From positions 55,424,501-55,488,500 of the forward strand of contig JASDFA010000003.1 in NCBI GenBank assembly GCA_035772735.1: 64,000 bases of DNA, in the 5' to 3' direction. The number at the start of each line of letters is the position of its first letter. The first letter of the stretch is position 1. Of this stretch, positions 35,401-47,969 are shown piece by piece. The notes beneath the pieces were generated by a model. The model made no database searches. It saw nothing but the letters and a program-made list of their open reading frames with translations, and was not told where the DNA came from. Made by a program: the position numbers and the translations under genes. The stretch is from Datura wrightii (lineage: Eukaryota > Streptophyta > Magnoliopsida > Solanales > Solanaceae).

Positions 35401-36599
35401 TTTAAAATTTTTTAAAAAAATATGCTTAATTATGCAAAGTTATTGAAAAGTAAAGTTTATGATTCTATTATGATTGTGGTTCTTCTAAGCCTTTATTTTA
35501 TGAATTATGACTTATGATATGATTTCCTACAAGTACTCCTCATGAATTTATGAATCTCATGTATGATAATTTTTCAAGCATGTATGTTCTTCATGATTTA
35601 TGAGTTTATGATTTTGGCTGACTCACAAGCCTTATTTCATCGCTAATCATGTATTTCAATATGATCAAGTATGTTATGAACTAACTAGACATCAACTTCA
35701 TGTATGATTTTCATGATTATTATATGAGGCTTCATGTGCATGTTTTTGGGAGCAGTATCTAGCACCGAATAGGCTCGACATTTAGGTAAACTCTGTGGTC
35801 TTAGAATTATGCACCAACGTAGGTTTATATTCTTGGACTCTTGCTGGGTCCCATTAGTGATATCACGCTAAGTAAGTCCCTTTCCTGGCAAGCCTGGATG
35901 GCTCTGCCCATTACAGCGATATAGTTGGGGCATCATGATGGTGTCGGTTAAGATGAGTCCTCCCAGTGTTCCTTATGTTATATGCATGATCAAGATTACA
36001 ATAATTTGGCTCAAATTATGTTTTTATAAGGTTTCTCTTATGATTATGATTATTACTAGTTTATGAATGGTTTTAAAAACCTTGAGCCCTCATGTTTACG
36101 TTATAATTATTACTTCATGTTTTGAACTATCCTACACTTATGAACTCCTATGTATTTTACTAGTCCATTTTTATTCACATTGAATACTCAATACATTCAA
36201 AGTACTGACTACATACTCTATGTTGTATCGTTTCATGATACCGGTCCAAGAGATCATACTCAGTTGCGCCATTGGTCCTGCTTCCCTATTAGTTTTGCTA
36301 GCCAGCATTATTTTGTTATTTCATTTACAGACTATTGTCGAACTGGTTGGGGATGTTGTCCCATTAGTTCATCAGTTATGTTAGAGGCTTTTCAGATAAT
36401 GTGTAGAAACTCAACTTGAAAGTGTTGGCTTAGTTTATGATTGTTACGTGTGTAAATTTCCTCTTATTTATGTTCAGTTTTATCAATTTTTGCTAATTTA
36501 TGATCTTTAGCCACTATGTTCATGTCGTGGGCCGATTTGGAGCCATTCATGGTTCTAGATCTCGTGTCTTGGTCTGGGGTCTCAGCTCGGGTCGTGGCA
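32403..36599 (+). repeat. 5' LTR of element C (interrupted)
   Basis: It starts TGCAATACCCCAAAGG and ends CTCGGGTCGTGGCA next to the PBS. Without the solo LTR inside it is about 2.08 kb. ACGAGTCGT-type motifs lie in the first 300 bp. A possible TATA box (GTGTATAAGGGAG, about 35026) is downstream of them. Confidence 0.85.
32706..34819 (+). repeat. Solo LTR with perfect TSD GTAAG
   Basis: 2114 bp from TGTTATACCTCATG to CCAGATCATGACA. The 5-mer GTAAG occurs at 32701-32705 and again at 34820-34824. The host LTR continues across the insertion exactly as in the uninterrupted copy at 42165-42185. Its first 400 bp carry many ACGAGTCGT-like motifs. The frames at 33985-34817 are LTR text. Confidence 0.92.
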
Positions 36600-36603
36600 A
36601 ACT

Positions 36604-36615
36604 TGATATTAGAGC
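36604..36615 (+). other. Degenerate primer binding site of element C
   Basis: TGATATTAGAGC, four bases after the LTR end, differs from the initiator-Met PBS TGGTATCAGAGC at two places, both transitions. Confidence 0.8.
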
Positions 36616-36690
36616 AAAGGTTCAGTGTATCCTAGGGTGTTTGAAAGCCGCATTAAGTAGAGTCTTTTCCATGGGTGTGAAGCGCGCCGT

Positions 36691-37670
36691 ACTTTTAGGG
36701 GATAGGCTACAAAACATTATAGGAAATTTTTCTTCTTCCATGATCTATGTGGTGTGATGAAGTATCTCTCTAACCTTCTAACTCGTGTTGTACGTGTTTA
36801 CAGAATCATGCCTCCATGCCGTATGAATGCAAGAAGGAATAGGAACAAAAATGGCCATGAGGATGACAACGGGGATGGGAATCAGCAAGCCCCTCCAACA
36901 ACAGCAGGTCCTTTACCTAGGTAGGTCTTCATGCCGAGTTTAGTGTAGATTTTCAGTTGTTGGCTCAGGCCTAGACTGCTCAGGTCAATTAGCAGGAAGT
37001 GGCTCATGTTCCCCAGACTGGGAATGCAGCAGTGGCTCGAGTTAGGGATTTCCTCAAGATGAATCCCCTTGAGTTTATCGGGTCGAGAGTAGATGAGGAC
37101 CCACATGAGTTTCTGGAAAAGATTCAGAAGATCACCCAGATTATGGGGGTGACGGGAGAAAAGAGCGCAGACTTAGATACACTTTTAGGGGATAGGCTAC
37201 AAAACATTATAGGAAATATTTCTTCTTTGATGATCTATGTGGTGTGATGAAGTATCTCTCTATCCTTCTAACTTGCGCTATACATGTTTGCAGAATCATG
37301 ACTCCATGTTGTATGAATGGAAAAAGGAATAGGAACGAAATGGGCCATGAGGATGACAACGGGAATGGGCATTAGCAAGCCCCGCCAACAACAACAGGTC
37401 CTTTACCCGAGTAGGACTTCATGCCGAGTTTAGGGTAGATTTTCAGTTGTTGGCTCAGGCCTAGACTGCTAAGTTCAATTAGCATGCAGTGGCTCATGTT
37501 CCCCAGAATGAGAATGCAGCGGAGGCTCGAGTTAGGGATTTCCTCAAGATGAATCCCCTTGAGTTTCTTGGGTCGAGAGTAGATGAGGACCTACATGAGT
37601 TTTTGGAAAAGATCCAGAAGATCACCCAGATTATGGGGGTGATGGGAGAAAAAAGCGCAAACTTAGCCTC
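36691..37670 (+). repeat. 490-bp tandem duplication across leader and start of gag
   Basis: ACTTTTAGGGGATAGGCTAC starts at 36691 and again at 37181, an exact 490-bp offset. The unit holds the end of the leader, the gag ATG (36808 and 37298) and the first part of gag to about the GEKSA.L stretch. Copies differ at many positions, so the duplication is old. It places a second leader and second gag start inside gag. Confidence 0.95.
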
Positions 37671-38540
37671 CTACTAACTAAAGGGGGTTGCTTATATTTG
37701 GTAACATCAATAGAGGGACAGTAGAGCAGTAGGGATAGTTCTAGTGCTCTGGGAGGAGTTCATGACAGTCTTCTTAGATAGATTCTTCCCAAGAGAGTTG
37801 AGGGACGCAAAGGCAGCGGAGTTCATCAATTTGAGGCAAAATGATATTTCTATCAAAGATTATTCCTTGGAGTTCACCCGGTTGTCCAAATATGCACTGG
37901 AGATGGTGGTAGATCAGAGAGCTTGCATGAACAGGTTTGTGTATGGGGTGTTAGATGCATTGGTCAAGGAATGTAGGACATCAATGTTGAACTATGATCT
38001 TTATTTCTCCTGATTGGTGATATATGCCCAATAGATTGAGGAGGATCAGATAAGGGAAAAGGAGAGGGAGGCCAAGAGGGATAGGATAGGGAGCTTTGGA
38101 TTCTCCCTACAGAGGTCCAGTGGCAGACATCGTCAGTAGTCCTACCAGAGGTCATTGTCCTAGGTGCCGTCATCAGCCAGTGTCCTATCCAGACCTCGTG
38201 GTGATCGGAGGAGTAGGGTATTAGGTTCGAGAGGACAGAGGGACACACCGGTAGAGCGCACCTTTCCAGTCTACGGAAAATGTTGTAAGAACCACATAGG
38301 AGAGTGTTTAGCTAGATCAGATGTTTGATTTGGCTGTGAAAAACATAGGCACATGCGTGGAGAGTGTCCCTTGGTTAGACAGAGCGATAACAGAGGTCTG
38401 CCCAGACTACTAGTTCAACAGCAACTCCAGCAGCACATCCTTCTCATCAGGGTGCACGCACTACTACAGGTCGTGGACAGCGTCAGAACAGGTTTTGTAC
38501 CCTCTCATCATTTTAAGAGCAGGATGTCTCTCCATTTGTA
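36808..38540 (+). pseudogene. gag: Element C gag, broken and duplicated
   Basis: First start ATGCCTCCATGCC. Capsid text: FLKMNPLEFIGSRVDEDPHE, ITQIMGV, then after the second copy WEEFMTVFLDRFFPRELRDA, ISIKDYSLEFTRLSKYALEM and CMNRFVYGVLDALVKECRTS. The CCHC knuckle at about 38326-38369 has lost its first Cys to TGA but keeps the second Cys, His (RHMRGEC) and last Cys. Several CAG-to-TAG type stops occur (for example in LLAQA*TAQ). The upstream copy runs into the duplicated leader and ends there. Confidence 0.88.
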
Positions 38541-38570
38541 GTCACTGGTATGTTGTGAGTATCTCATCTT

Positions 38571-41500
38571 GATGTGTATGCATTGTTAGATCCAGGGGAT
38601 ACTTTATCTTTTGTGACTCCTTATGTTGCTATTAGTTTCAGAGTTAGTCCTAAAATCCTACCAGAGCCCTTCTCAGTCTCTACTCCAGTCGGTGACTCAA
38701 TTATAGCTCGACGGGTGTATAGAAATCACCCTATCACGGTCCTTCAGAAAGTCACCTCAACCGATCTAGTAGAGTTAGACATGACTAATTTTGATGTTAT
38801 CTTTGGTATGGATTGGTTTCATGCATGTTATGCCTCAGTGAATTGTAGAACATGTACGGTAGAATTCTGATTTCCGAATGAGTCAGTCCTAGAATGGAAG
38901 GGTAGTTCAGTCATGCTTGTAGGTCGCTTTGTTTCCTACCTTAAGTCCAGAAAGATGATTTCCAAAGGATGTGTTTACCATCTAGTTGAGGTGAAGGATG
39001 CTACATGGGGATCCCCGACTCTTTAGTATGTCCCTATTGTATGCGAGTATACAGAGGTTTTCCTAGATGATCTACTAGGTGTCCCTCCCGAGTGGAAGAT
39101 TGAATTCGGTATTGACCTTCTTCCCAATATGCAACCTATTATTCCTCCATATGGAATGACTGCAGTCGAGCTGATGGAGTTGAAAGAGCATTTGAAGGAT
39201 CTATTAGATAAAGGATTCATCAGACCTAGCAGTCCCCATGGGGTGCACCTGTTCTCTTTGTTCGAGAGAAGGATGGTTGTCTTTGTATGTGCATTGACTA
39301 TCGGCATTGAAAAAGGTTACAATCAAGAACAAGTATCCCCTCCCTAGAATTGATGACTTGTTTGACCAACTTCAGGGTGCTAAGTGCTTCTTGAAGATAG
39401 ATTGCAGGTCCGGTTACCACCAGCTCAGAGTTAAGGAGAGTGACATTCCGAAGACAACTTTTAGGACTTGGTATGGTCACTATGAGTTTGTGGTTATGTC
39501 TTTTGGACTAACGAATGCTCTTACAACTTTTATAGATTTGATGAACAGGCTGTTCAAGACATATTTTGACATGTTCTTGATTGTCTTCATAGACTAAATC
39601 CTCATATACTCTTGGAGCGAGGAGGAGCATGCCATTCATTTGAGGATTATGCTATAGACTCTCAAGGATCACCAGTTGTTTGCTAAATTTAGCAAGTGTG
39701 AGTTTTTGTTGGACTCAATAGCATTTTTAGGTCACATTGTGTCAAGTGAAAGTGTGCAAGTGGACTCTCAAAAGATAGAAGTTGTAAAGAATTGGCCTAG
39801 ACCAGTTAGTCCTTCGGATATTAGGAGTTTCTTAGGTTTGGCTAGCTAATACATGAGGTTTGTTGAATGATTTTCATCCATTGTTACACCGTTGACTAAG
39901 TTGACTCAGAAGAAAGTTAAATTTCAATGGTCAGATTCCTATAAGAAGAGTTTTCAGGAGTTAAAGACGCGACTTACCTCAGCCCCAATATTGAACCTAC
40001 CTCAGGGTACAAATGGATTCGTGATGAATTGTGATGCCTCTAGTGTTGGTCTTGGGTATGTTTTGATGCTGCATGGAAAGGTCATTTGATATGCTTCCAG
40101 GCAACTTAAGACTCATGAGAAGAACTACCCAACACATGACCAAGAGTTGGCAGCGGTGGTGTTTGCGTTGAATATTTGGAGGCAAATTTGTATGGGGTCC
40201 ATGTGGATGTGTTTACGGACCACAAGAGCCTACGGTATGTGTTCACCCAGAAGGATTTGAATTTGCGACAAAGGAGATGGTTAGAGCTGCTCAAGGACTA
40301 CGACATGAGTGTGCTTTGTCATCCGAGCAAGGCCAATGTGGTGGCAGATGCCCTAAGAAGGTTTTCCATGGTGAGTATTTCTTATGTGGAAGATGGAAAT
40401 AAAGAGTTGCTGAAGGATGTGCATAGGCTTGAACGACTAGGAGTTCGCCTTGTTGATTCGACGGATGGTGATGTCATTGTTCAGAATGGTTCAAAATATT
40501 CTTTGGTGACTGAGGTTAAAGCTAGGCAACATGAGGATACTATTTTGGTAAAGTTGAAGGAAGCAGTTCAGAATCAGAAGGTAGAGGTCTTCTCTCAAGG
40601 GGAAGATGGTGTCCTTCTATATCAAGATCGCTTATGTGTTCTGGATGTTGACGACTTGAGAGAGCAGATGTTGCATGAGACTCATGGTTCGTGGTATTCT
40701 ATCCACCCTAGTTCCACCAAGATACCGTGACCTATGGGAAGTCTATTGGTGGAATGGCATAAAGAAGGACATAGTGAAGTTTGTGGCTAACTGTCTGAAT
40801 TGTCAACAAGTGAAGGTGGAATATCAAAGACTAGGAGGTGTGCTACAAGACATTAGTATCCCCTCTTGGAAGTGGGAAGAGATCAATATGGATTTCATGA
40901 CAGGGTTACCTTGTACATGTCGACAATATGACTCTATTTGGGTGATTGTATACAGGTTGACTAAAGCAGCCCATTTTCTATCGGTCAAGACTACCGATTC
41001 AATGGAGGACTATGCTAGATTGAACATTTGGGAGTTAGTTCAGTTTCATGGAGTCCTTTTATCCATCATTTTAGACAGAGGTATCAGCTTACATCACAGT
41101 TTTGGAAATCGTTTTAGAAGGGACTTGGTACTCAGGTAAAGCTTAGGTCATCTTTTCACCCGTAGACAGATGATCTAGATGAGCGGACCATTTAGACTCT
41201 CGAGGATATGTTGAAAGCATGTGCGATTGATTTCAAAGATATTTGGGATAATCTTTTACCTCTTATTTTGAGTTTACCTACAACAACAGTTGCCACTCCA
41301 GCATTCAAATTGCTCTATTTGAGGCTCTTTATGGTCGGAGATGTAGATCGCATATTGGTTTGTTTGAGGTAGGTAAGGCTACATTGGTAGGGATAGATTT
41401 AGTTCATGAGGCTATGGAGAAAGTTCTTCCTGTATGGGAATGGTTAAAAATAACTCAGAGTCATTAAAAGTCCTATGCTGATGTGAGGAGGAGAGAACTA

Positions 41501-41960
41501 GAGTTTGAAGTTGATGATTAGATGTTTTTGAAGGTGTCTCCTGTGAAGGGAATGATGAGGTTCGGGAAGAAAGGAAAGCTTAGTCCCTAATATGTTTGTC
41601 CCTATAGGATTATGAGATGAGTTGGAAAGGTGGCCTATGAGTTGGAGTTACCAATAGAGATGGCTTCGGTGCATCCAGTTTTCCATGTATCATTGTTAAA
41701 GAAGTGTGCTGGTGATCCAACTTTGGTTGTCTCGATGGAGAGTATAGGTCGGTGGAGAGTGTAGGTGTGAAGGATAACCTTAACTATGAGGAGGTACCAG
41801 TTGAGATCCTTGATCGTCAGGTTCAGAAGCTGAGGAACAAAAAAGTAGCTTCGGTGAAAGTTTTGTGGAGGAATCAACTTGTTGAAGGACCTATGTGGGA
41901 AGCGAAGCATATATGATGGCGAGACCCACATTAGTCCCTTCTGACTTAGTTGCATCATGA
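38571..41960 (+). pseudogene. pol: Element C pol, broken
   Basis: Protease at about 38571-38870: ALLDPGDTLSFVTPYVA, DVIFGMDWF. RT at about 39110-39850: KVTIKNKYPLPRIDDLFDQL, CRSGYHQLRVKESD, VVMSFGLTNALTTF; in the catalytic loop the second Asp codon is a TAA (39595-39597), so this copy could not be active. RNase H at about 39890-40390 has DASSVGLGYV, NYPTHDQELAAVVFAL, a frameshift, then VDVFTDHKSLRYVF. Integrase at about 40640-41330 has INMDFMTGLP, IILDRGISLHHS and TLEDMLKACAIDF. The tail contains ASVHPVFHVSLLKKC and VKVLWRNQLVEGP. Many further stops and shifts. Confidence 0.9.
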
Positions 41961-41980
41961 GGTATTAGCCGAAGCAGTTT

Positions 41981-43189
41981 GGTAGTACGGTTCGTAGGAA
42001 GACTTGTGGATCAGGTTAGAGATTTTTGTTCCCCAGACCATGAGTCCCCGCTACCAGTCATACTATGTGGATATGACCCGTGATCATGAGTTGTAGCAAG
42101 TCTTCAGAGCAATCTAGTGATTCATTGTACGAGCGATGGTACAACTCGTAGAACTGTGTTACGGATTGTAGTAAGATTTGTGGAAATATTTAGAGAGTTT
42201 GAGGTTTTTGGACCTGGTCAGTACGGGAGGATACCACGAGTCATAAGAGGATTGTAAGACTTGTGGTACGGTTCGTGACAGCTGGCAAATCAGTTTTTTG
42301 CTATGAATGAATTAAGGGTATTTCTATAAATCCTAAGCTCCTAAGACCTAAACTACATCGTTTTAAGCCCTAAAAGGAGTGTACTAGGGGAGTTTAACCT
42401 ATTCTATTTCATTCAACTCCCATGCATGCAAGTTTAGAGGGTTCCATTGAAGATCAAGCTTAGAAATCCTCCAATTCTCCTCCAAATCTATTGGGCTTTC
42501 CAAGTCAAGCTAAGTATCAGTTTACCCAGGTATGTAGGGCCATGAATGAGAGTTTTATTTCACTCTAATGCCCAAATCTCTCCTCAAGTTCATGAACTCA
42601 AGTGTTGATTCAAGTGTATGATCCTATGGGGTTTTAACACAGTTTTTCATGAAATTCTTCCTAATATATTCATAGGTCAATTTCCTTAATGTTTGAAATC
42701 ACATTTTAAGATCTATGGGAAGATTGTATATTTATTTTAATTATTATTTTATGATTTCAATTTTTTGTAAAAAAACTACGCCCAATTTTGCAAGTTTCAT
42801 GAAAAGTCAAGTTTATGATTCTATTATGATTGTGGTTCTCCTAAGCCCTAATTTTATGAATTATGACTTATTATATGATTTCCTACAAGTTCTCTTCATG
42901 AATTTATGAATCTCAAGTATGATGATTTCTCAAGCCTGTATTTTCTTCATGATTTATGAGTTTATGATTTTAGCCAACTCATGGGCCCTTACTTCATGGC
43001 TAATCTTGTATTTCAGGTATGATCAAGTATGTTATGAACTAACTAGCCATGAACTTCATGTATGATTTTCACGATTATCATATGATCCTTCATGTGCATG
43101 TTTTTGGAAGCAGTATCTAGCACCAAGTATGCCCGGCGTTCAGATAAACTCCATAGTTTCAGAACTACGCGCCAATGTAGGTTTATATT
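41981..43189 (+). repeat. 3' LTR fragment of element C
   Basis: Collinear with the 5' LTR from GGTAGTATGAATCGTAGG (32509) onward, without the solo LTR. It starts abruptly after pol and stops at 43189, where a different LTR type begins with TGTTACACCC. The small frame at 42715-42909 is LTR text. Confidence 0.85.
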
Positions 43190-45218
43190 TGTTACACCCT
43201 GTAAAAGTCAACGGTTAATAGGCGTACGATCGGATTTGGAAAAAGTAAGAAGAGCTTGACGCGTGTGGGAAGAGTCTCAAAAATGGTCTCAGACAAGATC
43301 GGCGCGCATCAGGCCAACACGACACGCCATCCAGCAACGCAGTGGCCAGCACGGCGTGCCAGGCCTGCTGGCGCCTTGCGAGGCGCGGTGCGTAAGGCAG
43401 TAGGGTGCTATGAGGGGAGCAACGCGGGGGAGGAGTTGCTGCTTTGGGCGGCGTGGGGTGCCCCCCCTTCCCCGCCACCGCCCATAATATATATAAGCCC
43501 TCCCTTTATTTGAATTCATTTCCCAATTATATCATTCAGCCAAAGAGAGTATACTTCGAGGTTTCGATGGTTTTTCATCCGATTTCACTACCACACGCCA
43601 TCAAATCTCAAATTAACTTCAGGTATCAAATTCTAACCCTGCAGGGAGCATTAATATAGAGTTATTTTCTCGAATTATGCCTGGCAAACTGAAACTCCGC
43701 CGAGTAGGAGTTGTCAGAATTGCTCCAAACTGATTCCCAAATTATCACAGGCATCAAGTAAGCATTTCTCCCTTCTGAACCCTCAAGAAATTATAAGTTT
43801 TCGGCCGTATTTTACGTAGATGAATTATAATTGCTATTAATATAAAAAATTATCCTTTTATGCTAAATTTGGTATTGAAATTCATCTCTTTCTCCCAGTA
43901 TAACAGTTACAACTGAAAAGAGCTGACGAATCCAAGTTGAAACTCGTCAGTTATTCGTGAAACAACAGTCAAGGTATGTAAGGCTTAACCCTCGGCAGTT
44001 ATTCTTGTTGTATAGTTTTACGACTTATGTTCTCGTATAAAAATAATGGTCCCATATGCTGCAAATATTCACTACCAGTAGATTGTGAATAGACATGTTG
44101 TAATTAGCTGTTGCTGGTATATAAAGATAAGATATGCGGTGATTAGCTGCTATCAGTAGATTACGGTTATATAAGTTATGGTTAGCTGCTAGAAAACGTA
44201 TATAGATTATACCGCAGTATCCCTCGTCGCGAAGGAGCATGTTAATTATGATACACGCTAGAAGCATCATAGAAACTCTTCTATTCTCCAGTTCATTGTA
44301 TTAGTAGAATTGTATGTTTTATTGCCAGGCCTAGACCTTAGAAGCTCGTGAATAGTTATCATGCATGAGCTAGTAAGTTTAACAATATAGGTGCAACTAG
44401 GCAGTTTAACTACCATTTTGGCGCCTGTATTGTCAGGAAAGCATGCCTAGAGGCCATTGGCATATCCTCACGCCCTAAGGCCAGAAATTTAGATAGGAAG
44501 GCCATGTTTTAGAGTCAGCAACCTAGGGTTGTCTAGTGAATTGAGTGACAGCCTGCCACCTAATTAGCTATGACTAGAGATTGTCAGTACTAGTTGACTT
44601 AGCATTTATCATATCAGACCTCCAGGAAGCTAGCCCAGTCATCCTGGTCAAGTAGACTCGTGGGTACCCTAAGGAAGGGGACCTTATCAGCAGTTAGAGG
44701 CCGAGCCATTGCCCCAACCGGTTCTTATAGGATACTCAGGTACAAATTGCCGGGAGTAGCTAAGTCTATATAAACTTGTCTATAAGGTTAGGAATCTCCC
44801 AGAATAGTAATATAAGATTCGAGTAGACCAAGATGAGGTCTAAGGGACTAGTACCACATTAGAACTGTACTACCCATAGGCTAAGAATGTTGGTAAGCTA
44901 CCTGTGGAGGATTAGGGGCCGATCGCTCAAAAGAAAGTTTGGCCAGTACCAACCCTATAGTTGTTCTAAGCAAAGGAACTAAGTAGTTAGTCATCTACCA
45001 CCCCACAAATTGTTTATGAGATATAGTTGTCTGGGAAGGACATCCAGAGTTATGTTAGACCACTCCAGATCTCACCCTATCCAGTCTAGACCATTAGAGA
45101 TCATGATCAATATCAGGATCCTCTGACCAGAAACAGGTGCACGGTGTGCCTTCTAGCAATCTTGCAGACTATCATAGGGGGTGAGCAGTGCTAGCGTTAG
45201 GCCCAGAAGGCCAGTTAC
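43190..45218 (+). repeat. TGTTACACCC-type LTR region, unassigned element
   Basis: It begins TGTTACACCCTGTAAAAGTC, a plausible LTR start. The first 300 bp are strikingly GC-rich (ACGGCGTGCCAGGCC, GCGCCTTGCGAGGCGC) and end in a TATA box. Overlapping frames at 43215-43519 on both strands follow from this base composition, not from coding. No PBS, gag or 3' LTR of this family is seen. The rest (43600-45218) is noncoding. It appears to continue at 47478 after the LTR at 45219. Confidence 0.55.
43488..43497 (+). promoter_or_regulatory. TATA box in the TGTTACACCC-type LTR
   Basis: TATATATAAG in the context CCCATAATATATATAAGCCC, right after the GC-rich palindromic zone and followed by a pyrimidine-rich stretch. 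Confidence 0.7.
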
Positions 45219-47477
45219 TCTAACACCTTGAAAGGGCGTAGGAGTAGACCCGGAAGTGAAAAGTTGAAAACTATAGAAAATTAGGAAAAATCGCTCAAGA
45301 TGGGCCAAGATACGACTCGTGGTATCAAACCATGAGTCATTGGTTGAGATTAGCTTAGGTGACAGTGCAGACAACAGGCAACACAAAGACTCATTTCGGG
45401 AAAGAACTAGTCTTTGTTAGCAGTCATTGGAAGTAGTTGGGTTCTTCAGGTGGGCCATAATGGGTCTCCCAATAGCCCGAGAGGAGAAACAATGAGTCGT
45501 TGGTTGTGGTCGTTGTTGGAGGATAAGATTTTTCTAGTGGGCTTGACGGAAGGGAAACAACGATTCGTCATTAGTTGTGACGAGTCGTGGTATGGCCCGT
45601 TAGAAGATAAGATTCCAAGGTCCATAAGCAAACCACAGATGAAGTAACGGACCGTTGGTTGGTAGGATGAGTCGTCTTGTCCATCCGTTGGCTGAATTTG
45701 GAAGTAGGCCTTCAGCAGTGCATATGACGAGGGACATGACGGTTCGTCGTTTATTAACGACCCATTAGCGCCGTCCGTTGATTCCATCCGGCTAGATTTC
45801 AGGGCAGGTTCATTAAGGGTAATTTCAACTATTTCACGATATGAGGCCTTAAACTACGTTATTTTGGCTTGGGAAAGCTGGGATTTTAAGAAAATAACCT
45901 ATTCTAAACTCTCATTCATGCATGCAAGGATATTGAAAGGTTATCTAAGCGGATTTTAAGCTTTCCTCTTCAATTCTTCCAATTTCATTCTTGTGCTTCT
46001 AAGGAGAGTTAGAATTTGATAATCCCAGGTATGTAAGGCTATCAATGGATGAATTCTTCCACACCCATGCCCCTACTTTATGATTTTACTTAAAATTTAT
46101 CAAAAACTCATGGGATTTTGTAATTTATTTATAAAAATCAAATGATTTAATTATGGGTTTTGTGATTTTTAAATATTATCATAACCTTTGGATTTTGATC
46201 ATCGTTTGAGATTTAAATTGATTATAATATTGTTGATTTTGATTTATAAGCAATTAAGCTTAATTATACATGCCCCATGATGAATCGAATTATGATCTAT
46301 TTTCCAATTGATGTTCTTTACAAGCTCAACATGAATTATGTTTTAAATTATGAATTTATTATGTTATCCATTATGATTTTATGAAATTCAAGCTATATGC
46401 ATGATCTACAAGTATGTATGAATCTTATTAATCATGAATTATATTTTTGACTGACTCACGGGCCTCATGTAATGGCTAGATCACATATATTCAAGTATGT
46501 TTACAATTTTCATGATTTAACTAGCCCATGAACTCGTGTATGTATTATTATGAGCACTATATATGTTTTGGGAGTATTATCGAACAACGAGTAGGTTCGG
46601 GGCTCATATTAAGCCCCGGATCTCATGAACTACATGCCAGAGTAGGTATGTTGGGACCCCTTTCATGTTAGCCCCTGGCCCAAATGGCCTTTTTCATGGT
46701 GATATCATACTTTGATGGTCCTACCCTTGGCAAAGTACAGACACCCTCCTGACTCGGGTTACAAGTCGTGTTTCATGTGTGCTCATATGAGGTATGTCGG
46801 TTAAGAGAATCTCTCACTGTTCCTCATGATTTATGCATGTTATGATTATGTATGTTGGCTCAAGTCATGTTAAGTAAACCACTTCTATTATGATTTATGA
46901 TTATGTTTATGTTACGAATGTTTTGAAAACCTTGAGCCGTATGATATGTTGTTGTGATTTACGATATGAGCATGTACTCTTATGATCATTTATGAATTGT
47001 ATACATGTTTCAAATGTCTGTTTTACTTACCTTGCATACTCAGTACATTCTAAGTACTGACCAAATACTTTCTATGCTGTATCATTTCATGATACAAGTC
47101 CCAGTTCTCAGGCTCATCCTCACCCGTAAATAGTTTCAAATTTGCTCTCAATGCACTTGGTGAGTCCTCATGTTTTGAGGACTGTATATTCATACTCTAT
47201 ATCATTCTTTCAGTTTCTTGTTGTTGGGTTAGTTGGGGGTTGTCCCATCAACTCGTCCTTCATGTTTAGAGGCTTATCAACTACAAGTTATATTCATCCG
47301 TATTGTATGAGTCTTGTATTTCTTTTCCTTATTTCATGTTATGATTATGTTCTTTTATGTTAAGTCTTCCACTCATGTGATTGAATTAGATGTATGCTCA
47401 TGCCATGGGTCGACTTGGGGTTTCTCAAGGCTCCTTGTCCCGTGTCTACGATTTGGGTACATGTTTGGGTCGTGATA
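45219..47477 (+). repeat. LTR upstream of element K (5' LTR or solo LTR)
   Basis: 2259 bp. It starts TCTAACACCTTGAAAGGGC, matching TGTAATACCCCGAAAGTGC at 52835, and ends GTTTGGGTCGTGATA. Flanking 5-mers GTTAC (45214-45218) and GTTAT (47478-47482) look like a duplication, favouring a solo LTR. ACGASTCGT motifs cluster at about 45308-45780. Confidence 0.8.
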
Positions 47478-47969
47478 GTTATGCCTTTTGTGTGGCTAGA
47501 TTGAGATTTTTGTACATCACCTTGGTTGGGGTTGCCCTCACTCAGGAGACATCCATGACCACCCCAGGGTTACTAGCTGTGTCGTCACCCACCAAGGGCG
47601 AGATGACGTCGCTCCAAGGAGCGTTATGCCATCTGCGAGGGACGAAGATGGGGTTCCAAGTCCTCATGCAATCCATTTCATGGCTGGACTATTATATGTC
47701 GTATCAGCACCACACCCATATCGAGCCTGGTGCCTAGGGTGCAGATATAAGGAGTCCACTAGACTTAGACACAACAACAGTTCAGGGGCCGAGGGGGCTC
47801 AGTTGCAAACCTAGGGGGACAGGTAGGTTGTCTATAGCACCAATAGAGTCATAGAAACCTGGTTAGGTGTATATAGATTTAGGTGTACTTGCCACGGCTT
47901 ATGGGGGTCCTGTTAGGTTATTTATGTGTTGTTTGTACCTTCCAGGCTTATGGGGGCCAGGTTAGAATC
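47478..47969 (+). other. Foreign leader segment before gag of element K
   Basis: It holds no PBS and has a different, GC-richer character (GGGCGAGATGACGTCGCTCC, repeated GGCTTATGGGGG). The normal leader resumes only at about 47964 (AGAATC, as in CAGAATCATGCCTCC of element C). It may be the continuation of the TGTTACACCC-type region. No coding frame is convincing. Confidence 0.5.

Larger units (their letters stand above)
32403..43189 (+). mobile_element. Element C: decayed Ty3 chromovirus (Tekay-like), truncated
   Basis: Plus-strand element with 5' LTR, degenerate PBS, gag, pol and a 3' LTR fragment. The 3' LTR lacks its first ~106 bp and its last part: at 43189 it stops, by comparison with the 5' LTR, just after GTTTATATT. 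No PPT remains. The 5' LTR carries a solo LTR insertion and gag carries a 490-bp tandem duplication. All frames are broken. Confidence 0.88.

Noticed and set aside
43215..43519. Overlapping open frames on both strands in GC-rich sequence
   Set aside because: They result from low stop-codon density in a GC-rich LTR U3, end at a TATA box, and show no domain.
45446..45787. 113-codon minus-strand frame, also at 53050-53361
   Set aside because: Same LTR U3 in two copies; the palindromic 9-mer clusters keep several frames open by chance.
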